Below are positions 8,148 through 15,013 of a DNA stretch of 64,000 bases, piece after piece. The DNA comes from Desulfocarbo indianensis (GTDB lineage Bacteria > Desulfobacterota > Desulfarculia > Desulfarculales > Desulfarculaceae), in contig LBMP01000005.1 of assembly GCA_001184205.1 (NCBI GenBank), positions 372,001 to 436,000 of the forward strand, given 5' to 3'. Both the position numbers and the translations under genes were made by a program. Positions within the stretch are counted from its first letter, which is position 1; each line of letters starts with the position of its first letter. The notes beneath the pieces are model-generated. The model searched no databases, was not told the DNA's origin, and saw only the letters and a program-made list of their open reading frames with translations.

Positions 8148-8729
8148 GTGAAAGATATTCTAAAAATGGTAGTGGTGCTGACCTTGATCTGTGCGGTCAG
8201 CGGATTGACCCTGGCGGCGGTCTACGACGTGACCAAGGGTCCCATTGAGTACGCCAGGCTCAAAAACGTGAAAGAGCCCGCGGTCAAGGCGGTGCTTTCG
8301 GGATATGACAACGATCCCATCAAGGATCGCGTGCAGATTCCCATCGGCACGGACAAGAAGGGCAAGCCGGTCAATTTGGTGGTGTTCCCCGCCAAAAAGG
8401 GCGGCAAGACCTTCGCCGTGGCCTTTGAGGGCGCGGGCAGCGGCTACGGCGGCAACATCGGAGTCATGGTGGGCTTTAACCTGGCCGACAACAACATCTC
8501 CGGCATCTCCATCGTGGGTCACTCCGAAACGCCTGGCCTGGGCGCCCGCATCACGGAAACCCAGTTCACCGATTCCTTCAAGGGCAAGAGCCTGGCCAAG
8601 GAATTGACCACTGACGACATCAACGCCTTAAGCGGCGCCACTTTATCCAGCAAGGGATCGGTGGCCGCCGTGAACCAGGCTCGCGGGCTTCTTGAAAAAT
8701 ACCGCGACAAGATCGTGCAAGGAGGTTAG
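8148..8729 (+). CDS. rnfG: Rnf complex subunit G (covalent FMN)
   Basis: 193 aa with one N-terminal transmembrane helix (about residues 6-27) and a periplasmic FMN-binding domain. The flavinylation motif is seen as D-INA-LSGATLSS (near 160-172), where the Thr of SGAT is the expected attachment residue. Start is a GTG at 8148 preceded by AGGAGAGG. The gap of 61 bases after rnfD is the largest in the first part of the operon. In the complex, RnfG passes electrons between RnfD and the membrane [2Fe-2S] of RnfA/E. Confidence 0.95.
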   Translation: MKDILKMVVVLTLICAVSGLTLAAVYDVTKGPIEYARLKNVKEPAVKAVLSGYDNDPIKDRVQIPIGTDKKGKPVNLVVFPAKKGGKTFAVAFEGAGSGYGGNIGVMVGFNLADNNISGISIVGHSETPGLGARITETQFTDSFKGKSLAKELTTDDINALSGATLSSKGSVAAVNQARGLLEKYRDKIVQGG

Positions 8730-8732
8730 GCC

Positions 8733-9350
8733 ATGGCGGTGGTCAAGGAATTCACCAAAGGTTTTTGGGATGTACTGCCGCCGTTCCGCCTCGTCCTGGG
8801 CCTGTGCCCGGTGCTGGCGGTTACCACTTCGGCGGAAAACGGCGCCGGCATGGGCCTGGCCACCACCTTCGTGCTGGTCTGTTCCAACGTGCTGGTTTCG
8901 CTTTTGCGCAAAATCATTCCCAGCAAGGTGCGCATAGCGGCCTACATCGTCATCATCGCCAGCTTCGTGGTCATGGTGGAGCTTCTCATGCAGGCCTACT
9001 CCTATCCGCTCTATCAGGCCCTGGGCATCTTCATACCGCTCATCGTGGTCAACTGCATCATCCTGGGCCGGGCCGAGGCCTTCGCAGGCAAAAACGGCGT
9101 GGCCGCCAGCGCGGCCGACGGCCTGGGCATCGGCTTGGGCTTCACCATCAGCCTGTTCGTCCTGGGCGGCATCCGCGAGATAATCGGCAACGGCACCTTC
9201 CTGGGATTGCACGTGCTGGGGACCGGCTATGAGCCTTTCACTTTCATGGTCCGGGCGCCGGGAGCCTTCGTCTCCCTGGGCGTGATGCTGGCCCTCATCA
9301 ACTGGATAAGCGCCCGTCTTGAGGCCCGCAAGAGGAGGAACGCGTCATGA
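8733..9350 (+). CDS. rnfE: Rnf complex membrane subunit E
   Basis: 205 aa, six predicted helices, NqrD homologue. The conserved LGLCPVLAVTTS segment (about residues 22-33) carries one of the cysteines that, with those of RnfA, hold the intramembrane [2Fe-2S] cluster; VVNCIILGRAEAF near 105 carries the second. It starts three bases after rnfG and its last four bases overlap the rnfA start (ATGA), showing tight translational coupling. Confidence 0.95.
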   Translation: MAVVKEFTKGFWDVLPPFRLVLGLCPVLAVTTSAENGAGMGLATTFVLVCSNVLVSLLRKIIPSKVRIAAYIVIIASFVVMVELLMQAYSYPLYQALGIFIPLIVVNCIILGRAEAFAGKNGVAASAADGLGIGLGFTISLFVLGGIREIIGNGTFLGLHVLGTGYEPFTFMVRAPGAFVSLGVMLALINWISARLEARKRRNAS

Positions 9351-9937
9351 GCTTCGGCGATTACATGCTCTTCATAGTCGGGGCGATCCTGGTCAACAAC
9401 ATCCTGTTGGCCAAGTTCCTGGGCAACTGCCCCTTCCTGGGCGTGAGCCGCCGCATGGACACCGCCACCGGCATGTCCATGGCAGTCATCTTCGTCATGA
9501 CCATGGCCGGCATGATCACCTGGCTGGTGCAGTACTACGTCCTGGAGCCGCTCAGCATCGAATACCTGCAGACCATCGCCTTCATTCTGGTGATCGCGGC
9601 CCTGGTTCAGTTGGTGGAAATCGTGATGCAGAAGAGCCTGCCCGCCCTCTACCGGGCGCTGGGCATCTTCCTGCCCCTGATCACCACCAACTGCGCCGTG
9701 CTGGGCGTGGCCATCATCAACATCAAGGAAGAATACAACTTCCTGGACACGGTCATCTTTTCCTTTGCCTCGGCGGTGGGTTACTCCCTGGCCTTGATCC
9801 TCTTCGCGGGCATCCGCGAGCGGTTCGTCCTGGCCCGCATACCCAAGGTCTTTGACGGCACCGCCATCGGCCTGGTCACCGCCGGCTTTTTGGCCCTGGC
9901 CTTCAGCGGCTTCGCCGGCCTGGTGGGCGGCCACTAA
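9347..9937 (+). CDS. rnfA: Rnf complex membrane subunit A
   Basis: 196 aa, six helices, NqrE homologue and inverted-topology partner of RnfE. The motifs NNILLAKFLGNCPFLGVS (about 17-34) and TTNCAVLG (about 111-118) contain the cysteines for the shared [2Fe-2S] cluster. In most genomes rnfB follows rnfA directly; here 305 bases separate them (see the repeat tract at 9956-10130). Confidence 0.95.
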   Translation: MSFGDYMLFIVGAILVNNILLAKFLGNCPFLGVSRRMDTATGMSMAVIFVMTMAGMITWLVQYYVLEPLSIEYLQTIAFILVIAALVQLVEIVMQKSLPALYRALGIFLPLITTNCAVLGVAIINIKEEYNFLDTVIFSFASAVGYSLALILFAGIRERFVLARIPKVFDGTAIGLVTAGFLALAFSGFAGLVGGH

Positions 9938-9955
9938 GGGGGGGTCGGCTTAAGG

Positions 9956-10130
9956 CCCGCGGCGAGCCCAGTGAGCGGCGCGTGAGGCGAACGGCAAAGC
10001 TAGCAGCGGAGCAAGGCGAGCAGCGAAGCGAGCGGCGAGCTAAACGGGCGGCGGAGCTTTAGAGAGCGCCGGGACAAGCCAGAGGGCGAGGAGAGCGAGA
10101 GGAGCCAACGGAGCCAGGGACTAGTTAAGA
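9956..10130 (+). repeat. T-poor degenerate repeat tract between rnfA and rnfB
   Basis: The plus strand has only about seven T in roughly 165 bases and is built from degenerate units such as GAGCGGCGAGC, GCGAAGCGAGC and GCGGAGCAAGGCGAGC. I see no open frame, terminator or promoter in it. The remainder of 9938-10242 is GC-rich with short inverted repeats (e.g. around 10158-10182) and ends with the rnfB ribosome site GGGAG nine bases before the ATG. Confidence 0.6.
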
Positions 10131-10242
10131 AGGGGATTGATGGTTTGCCAAGCCACTGGCGCGGCCAGCGCCGGGGCTGAAAACAATCAGGAAATCACCT
10201 GGCTGGGGCGACAGAGGGGGCCCCGCGGGAGAAAGATACCAT

Positions 10243-12351
10243 ATGCTGTTTGAAGCACTGGCTATAGGCGGACTGGGCATGGTTTCGGCCCTGGGACTGG
10301 GCGTGGCCGCCCGGGTGTTCGCCGTGGAAGTGGACCCCTTGGTGGAGGCGATCGAGGAAGCCCTGCCCGGCGCCAACTGCGGCGGCTGCGGATTCGCGGG
10401 TTGTTCCTCGGCCGCCTTGGCCATCGCCAGCGGCAAGGCCAGCGCCAACATCTGCGTTGGCGGCGGTCCCGAGGTGGGCGAGGCGGTGGCCGCCATCCTG
10501 GGCGTGGAGGTAGCCTACCGCGAGCCGGAGACGGCTCTGCCCGACTGCACCTACGGCGCCAACACCGCTGATCTGCGTTTCCGCTACGACGGCTTGAGCG
10601 ACTGCCGGGCGGCGGTCCTCTTGGCCGGCGGGCAGAAGGAATGCCATATCGGCTGCCTGGGCCTGGGTTCCTGCGTGCGGGCCTGCCCCTTCGGAGCCAT
10701 CAGCATGGGCGAGGACCACCTGCCCAAGGTGGACCCCCAGCTTTGCACCGGCTGCGGCACCTGCGAGCGCATCTGCCCCAAAAACATCATCCGCCTCACC
10801 TCGGTCACCAACCGCATCCTGGGCTTCAACCAGACCAACCAATGCCTGGCCCCCTGCCAGGCCACCTGCCCGGCCCAGATCGACATTCCGGCCTATGTGA
10901 AAGCCATCGCCGAGGGACGTTTCGAGGACGCCCTGCACATAATCAAGGAGCACAACCCCCTGCCCATCTGCATCGGCCGGGTGTGCCCCCATCCCTGCGA
11001 GGACCGCTGCCGGCGCGGCTTGGACGGCGAGCCCGTCAACATCAACCACCTGAAACGCTTCGCCGCCGACTATGAAATGAACTCGGGCAAGCGCTACAAA
11101 CCTTTCGTGTTGCCCAAGAACAACCGCAAGGTCGCCGTCGTGGGCGGAGGACCGGCCGGACTCACCGCGGCCTACTACCTGGCCCGCCTGGGCTACAGCC
11201 CCACCATCTTCGAGGCCATGCCCGAGCTGGGCGGCATGATGCGCTACGGCATCCCCCAATACCGCCTGCCCAAGGAAATCATGGATTGGGAGATCGCGGG
11301 CATTCTGGAGTTGGGCGTGGAAGTCAAGACCGGCGTGGCCATGGGCAAGGACTTCACCCTGCAGAGCCTGCGCGATGAGGGCTTCGAGGCCATATTCATG
11401 GGCGTGGGCGCCTGGGGCAGCCGCAACCTGGGCCTGGACGGCGAGGACCTCAGCGGCGTGCTGCCCGGCACCAGCATGCTCATCGAGCGCGGCCTGCGCA
11501 AGGAGACCCCGGTGGGCCAGCGCGTGGTGGTGGTGGGCGGCGGCAACACCGCCATCGACTGCGCCCGCACCTGCTGGCGGCTGGGCGCCGAGGAAGTCAC
11601 CGTGCTCTACCGCCGCTCCCGCGCCGAGATGCCGGCCAACGACATCGAGGTGGAAGAGGCCGAGCACGAGGGCATCAAGTTCCATTTCCTGGCCGCCCCC
11701 ACCAAGCTGGTCGGCGAAAACGGCGTGCTAACCGGCCTGGAGTTCATCCGCATGGAATTGGGCGAGCCCGACGCCTCCGGCCGCCGCCGCCCGGTGCCGG
11801 TGGAGGGTTCCGAGGAAATCATTCCCTGCAACAACGTCATCGCCGCCATCGGCCAGTTCCCCGATCTGGCCTTCCTGGAAGGCGACGAGGGCGGCAAGCA
11901 GATAGAACGCACCCGCTGGAACTCCATCCAGACCGACGACCTCACCATGGCCACCAACATCCCCGGCGTGTTCGCCGCCGGCGATTCGGTCTTGGGAGCC
12001 GCCACCGTGGTGGAGGCCATAGGCACCGGCCGCAAGGCGGCGCGTTCCATCCATCTTTTCCTGAGCGGCGAGGAAGTGGCCGCCCAAGACAACTGGGTCA
12101 CCTCGCCCAAAAAGCAGGTGCGGACCATCTCCCAAATTCCCGGCGCGCCCCCGGCGGAACCCAGGGCCAAAATGCCCGAGCTTAACGTTCCCCAAAGGGC
12201 CGCCTCCTTCGTGGAGGTGGAACTGGGGCTGCCCGAGGAAGAGGCCCGCCGCGAAGCCCAGCGCTGCCTGCAATGCGGCCTGATTTGCTATAAACACGTC
12301 CCCGGCGCCCAACAGCAAGCACAAGCGGGGTGCCAGGGCTGCACTCCTTAA
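10243..12351 (+). CDS. rnfB: RnfB fused to a GltD/NfnB-like NAD(P)H oxidoreductase module
   Basis: 702 aa. Residues 1-about 190 are RnfB: one N-terminal helix, the NCGGCGFAGC cluster motif (C46, C49, C54, C71) and two [4Fe-4S] ferredoxin motifs (CHIGCLGLGSCVRACP; CTGCGTCERICP). From about 195 the chain continues as the small-subunit glutamate-synthase fold: further cysteines (CLAPCQATCP; CIGRVCPHPCEDRC), an FAD site (VVGGGPAGLTAA, about 299-310), an NAD(P)H site (VVVGGGNTAIDCAR, about 429-442, followed by YRRSRAEMPA) and the FAD-end signature GVFAAGD. A final CLQCG lies near 677. Classic RnfB is 180-330 aa. The fusion suggests a second pyridine-nucleotide or flavin site on the ferredoxin-facing subunit. 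The reaction is inferred. Confidence 0.93.
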   Translation: MLFEALAIGGLGMVSALGLGVAARVFAVEVDPLVEAIEEALPGANCGGCGFAGCSSAALAIASGKASANICVGGGPEVGEAVAAILGVEVAYREPETALPDCTYGANTADLRFRYDGLSDCRAAVLLAGGQKECHIGCLGLGSCVRACPFGAISMGEDHLPKVDPQLCTGCGTCERICPKNIIRLTSVTNRILGFNQTNQCLAPCQATCPAQIDIPAYVKAIAEGRFEDALHIIKEHNPLPICIGRVCPHPCEDRCRRGLDGEPVNINHLKRFAADYEMNSGKRYKPFVLPKNNRKVAVVGGGPAGLTAAYYLARLGYSPTIFEAMPELGGMMRYGIPQYRLPKEIMDWEIAGILELGVEVKTGVAMGKDFTLQSLRDEGFEAIFMGVGAWGSRNLGLDGEDLSGVLPGTSMLIERGLRKETPVGQRVVVVGGGNTAIDCARTCWRLGAEEVTVLYRRSRAEMPANDIEVEEAEHEGIKFHFLAAPTKLVGENGVLTGLEFIRMELGEPDASGRRRPVPVEGSEEIIPCNNVIAAIGQFPDLAFLEGDEGGKQIERTRWNSIQTDDLTMATNIPGVFAAGDSVLGAATVVEAIGTGRKAARSIHLFLSGEEVAAQDNWVTSPKKQVRTISQIPGAPPAEPRAKMPELNVPQRAASFVEVELGLPEEEARREAQRCLQCGLICYKHVPGAQQQAQAGCQGCTP

Positions 12352-12363
12352 GGAGCGACGAGC

Positions 12364-13374
12364 ATGAAGTCAATCCCTACCATGGACCGCCGGGCTTTTC
12401 TCAGGCTGGCGGGCAGCGCCGGCATCGCCGCGGGCTTGCCTCTGGTCTCGCCGGCCATTGGCCTGGCCAGCCTGGATAAGAAGCTCAAAGTGGCCCAAGC
12501 CAGCCAAATAATGATGGGCACCGTGGTGGCCGTCACGGTGGTGGATTCCTCGGCGGAGCGGGCCCAGGAGGCCATGAGCCTGGCCTTTCTGCGCATGCGG
12601 GAACTCAGCCCCGTCTTCGACCGCCACGCCGGCGACGGCCCCCTGCGCGCTCTGAACCGGGAGGGCCAGCTCCGCGAATTGCCCAGCGACCTGAAACGGG
12701 TGCTGGGCCTCTGCCGGCAGGTCAACCAACTGACCGCCGGCGCTTTCGATATCACCGTGGCGCCCATTATTGACGCCTACAAGAAAAGCTTTGCCGCAGG
12801 CCACAAGCCCACCCATAAGGATTTGGAGGCGGCCCTGGCCGCGGTGGGCGGGCTGCGCATCGAGGCCGAGAGCCTGCTTCTCACCCGCGAAGGCGCTTCC
12901 GTGACCCTGGACGGCGTGGCCAAGGGCTTCATCGCCGACCGCGGCCTGGAGGCGGCCCGCCAGGCCGGAGCCCAAAACGCGCTCATCAACGCCGGCGGCG
13001 ACGTGGCCCTCATGGGCAAGGCCGGCGACCGCCCCTGGCGGGTGGCCGTGGCCGATCCCGAGGCGCCCACCAAGGCCAAAACCACCGTGGAAATGACCAG
13101 CGGCGCCATGGCCACCAGCGGCAATTACGAGGTCTATTTCGACCACGAGCGCCTTTTCCACCACATAGTGAACCCGGCCACCGGCCAGAGCCCGCGCACC
13201 GACGTTTCCGCCACCGTGCGCGCGCCCCAGGCCTCCGTGGCCGACGCGCTCTCCACCGCCTGTTTCGTGATGCGCCCCCAGGAGGCCATGCGCCTCTTGA
13301 AGGCCCAAAACCTGCAAGGCATCATCTACACCCGTCAGAAGCAGCGCTACGTCACCGACTCCTTCTGGGGCTAG
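12364..13374 (+). CDS. apbE: FAD:protein FMN transferase, Tat-exported
   Basis: 336 aa. ApbE attaches FMN from FAD to the Thr of the SGAT-type motifs in RnfG and RnfD, on the periplasmic side. The N-terminus has a twin-arginine signal (MDRRAFLRLAG, then a hydrophobic stretch), so export is folded. Family motifs: TLDGVAKGFIADRG (about 180-193), NAGGDVALMG, and HHIVNPATGQSP (the Mg/FAD-binding H-x-x-x-P-x-T-G). Thirteen bases separate it from rnfB, and it is the last gene of the operon, directly before the terminator at 13594. The ATG at 12364 has AAGGAG eight bases upstream. Confidence 0.94.
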   Translation: MKSIPTMDRRAFLRLAGSAGIAAGLPLVSPAIGLASLDKKLKVAQASQIMMGTVVAVTVVDSSAERAQEAMSLAFLRMRELSPVFDRHAGDGPLRALNREGQLRELPSDLKRVLGLCRQVNQLTAGAFDITVAPIIDAYKKSFAAGHKPTHKDLEAALAAVGGLRIEAESLLLTREGASVTLDGVAKGFIADRGLEAARQAGAQNALINAGGDVALMGKAGDRPWRVAVADPEAPTKAKTTVEMTSGAMATSGNYEVYFDHERLFHHIVNPATGQSPRTDVSATVRAPQASVADALSTACFVMRPQEAMRLLKAQNLQGIIYTRQKQRYVTDSFWG

Positions 13375-13470
13375 GGGGCTGGTGGGCTGATGGGGGTTGC
13401 CAGGGGGTTGCCAGGGGGGATAGCAAGGGGGGACAGGCAGGGGATGGCCAGGGGGGGCTGAAGGGCCGCC
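13373..13470 (+). repeat. G-tract-rich region downstream of apbE
   Basis: At least eight runs of 4-7 G on the plus strand, including a direct repeat of GGGGGTTGCCA. It lies in the 3' part of the rnf-apbE transcript, before its terminator, and could fold as G-quadruplexes. No gene is present in 13375-13873; its other contents are the terminator at 13594 and the C-tract at 13801. Confidence 0.6.
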
Positions 13471-13593
13471 CGAAAGAAGTTGATGAGAGCCCCTTGCGGG
13501 ACTGATAGAAGCGAAGCGGGCTGAAGGGGGCTGAGAGGCGAATCAAGGGGGCGGATAAGCCAAGGCAATCGCCAGCCCGGATATATGAACGGC

Positions 13594-13627
13594 AAAAGGC
13601 CCGGCGGCAAAAACCGCTGGGCCTTTT
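13594..13627 (+). terminator. Rho-independent terminator of the rnf-apbE operon
   Basis: 14-bp stem (13594-13607 with 13614-13627, one G-T) beginning in A4 and ending in T5, loop CAAAAA. A textbook intrinsic terminator about 220 bases after apbE. Confidence 0.9.
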
Positions 13628-13800
13628 TATATTAACGGCAGTGCGTTGCCTTTTTGATCAGCCTTGCCTCCGGGCCCTGCCCGCTCCCCGCGAGCATGGC
13701 CCCCCTCTCCGTAACCGGGGCCGGCCATGTTTCAGCGTTTCGCCAACCAGAACCCTGCCCCCACCAGGACCTTACCTCACCGGAACCAACCCCACCGGGA

Positions 13801-13833
13801 CCCCATTACCCCCCATTACCCCCATTACCCCCC
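13801..13833 (-). repeat. Four G-runs with identical 4-base loops (G-quadruplex motif)
   Basis: Read on the minus strand, four runs of 4-6 G separated by three identical TAAT loops. It falls 40-70 bases beyond the stop of the minus-strand usp gene, so the motif would be in that mRNA's 3' untranslated part. Confidence 0.7.
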
Positions 13834-13873
13834 TCTTTGAATTCAGCCCCCGGTCACCTACCGCCGGGAGGCT

Positions 13874-14341
13874 CTACTCCACCACACAGATGGTGGCGCC
13901 GCTCAGGTTGGAAATAACCGAGGCGGAAACCGAACCGAACAGCATGTTGCGGATGTTGCTTTCGCCGCGCCGGCCCACCACCACGGTGCCGTATTGGCCT
14001 TTTTTGACCTCGTCGATGATCTGCTTGGGGATGCTTTTCTTCTTCTCGGCGTACTTCATCTGGATATGGTCTTCGGAAAATCCCATGCGCAAAAGATGCT
14101 TCTTGGCCTCTTCCATGCGCTGGCGTCCCGATTCCTTCTCGCGCTCCAGGGCGCGGATGCGGCCTTTCACCTGCTGGGTGTAGGGAGTGTCCACCATGTC
14201 GTAGTCCGGCACTTTTTCATAGACCGAAAACAGACAGACCTTGGCCCCGTCCACCTTGCTGAACATCTGTCCCACGTACTCCACCGCGCGCAAGGCGGTT
14301 TGAGAATTGTCATAAGCCAGCAGCACATTGGTCCACAGCAT
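13874..14341 (-). CDS. Universal stress protein, UspA family
   Basis: 155 aa, single Usp domain. The ATP-binding loop G-2x-G-9x-G-S/T is visible as GRRGESNIRNMLFGSVS (about 122-138), so this is probably an ATP-binding type. The N-terminal NVLLAYDNSQTALRAVEY is typical. Its start overlaps the 3' end of the rseC-like gene by 32 bases; GGGGG seven bases before the ATG serves as ribosome site. A G-quadruplex motif lies just past its stop. Confidence 0.85.
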   Translation of the reverse strand: MLWTNVLLAYDNSQTALRAVEYVGQMFSKVDGAKVCLFSVYEKVPDYDMVDTPYTQQVKGRIRALEREKESGRQRMEEAKKHLLRMGFSEDHIQMKYAEKKKSIPKQIIDEVKKGQYGTVVVGRRGESNIRNMLFGSVSASVISNLSGATICVVE

Positions 14342-14804
14342 CCGTAGCCCCCTTTTTCAATACGCGCACTATCCGCACCGTGAAGTTTTTATTCTTGGCA
14401 AGCCGCTTGGACAGCAAACTGACCATCAGCCAAGTAGCCAGCAAGCCCGCCAGCCCGAAGACCACCGCGCCCGTCTGGGGCTCCCAGCCCCAACCCGGCG
14501 CCAGGCTGTTTCCCAGGGACGCCCCCAGGATCAGGCCCAACGCCGGCACCAGATAGACCAGGAAACTGGCCCCCAGCACGGCGTTGCGCGGCATGCTTAT
14601 CATGACCCGGTCGCCGACCTGGGCCTTGGCCTGGTTCAGGGCGGTCACCAGCCGGGTCTTTTCTCCGCCCATGGCGTGGCAGGCGCCGCGCGCTCCGCAG
14701 GTGGCGCAGGCCTCGCTTTGCACCGATTCCACCTGGGCCAGCCCGCCGTGCAGCGAGCGGACCACGCCTTCCTCCTGCATCTGTTTCGCGGTCGAGTTTG
14801 TCAT
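14310..14804 (-). CDS. RseC/SoxR-reducing-factor family membrane protein
   Basis: 164 aa. The N-terminal part has the family's Cys cluster (CATCGARGACH, about residues 33-43), and two transmembrane helices follow (about 78-98 and 108-130). RseC-family proteins occur as RseC (modulator of sigma-E) or as partners of Rnf-like RsxABCDGE systems that keep SoxR reduced. The proximity to a full rnf operon (just beyond, on the other strand) makes an Rnf-linked redox role attractive, but this is inference. It overlaps the usp gene downstream. Confidence 0.75.
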   Translation of the reverse strand: MTNSTAKQMQEEGVVRSLHGGLAQVESVQSEACATCGARGACHAMGGEKTRLVTALNQAKAQVGDRVMISMPRNAVLGASFLVYLVPALGLILGASLGNSLAPGWGWEPQTGAVVFGLAGLLATWLMVSLLSKRLAKNKNFTVRIVRVLKKGATDAVDQCAAGL

Positions 14805-15013
14805 GTAGAGTATGATATCACGAAAGCAAAGAAAAGACCTAAATTGCGCGAAACGCCTTTTGAAGGCGGGCGGATTCAGGCGGCTTTTTGGCGGCCCGGC
14901 ACCCCCTGCTGCCTTGTGGTGCCAAGCTGGGATTTGTGGTTAAATACTAATGTCGGCAAACCGTTTTCCAACGCGGGGCCAGACGCCCACCCCGCTCGGC
15001 GGCTGAGGAAGCC

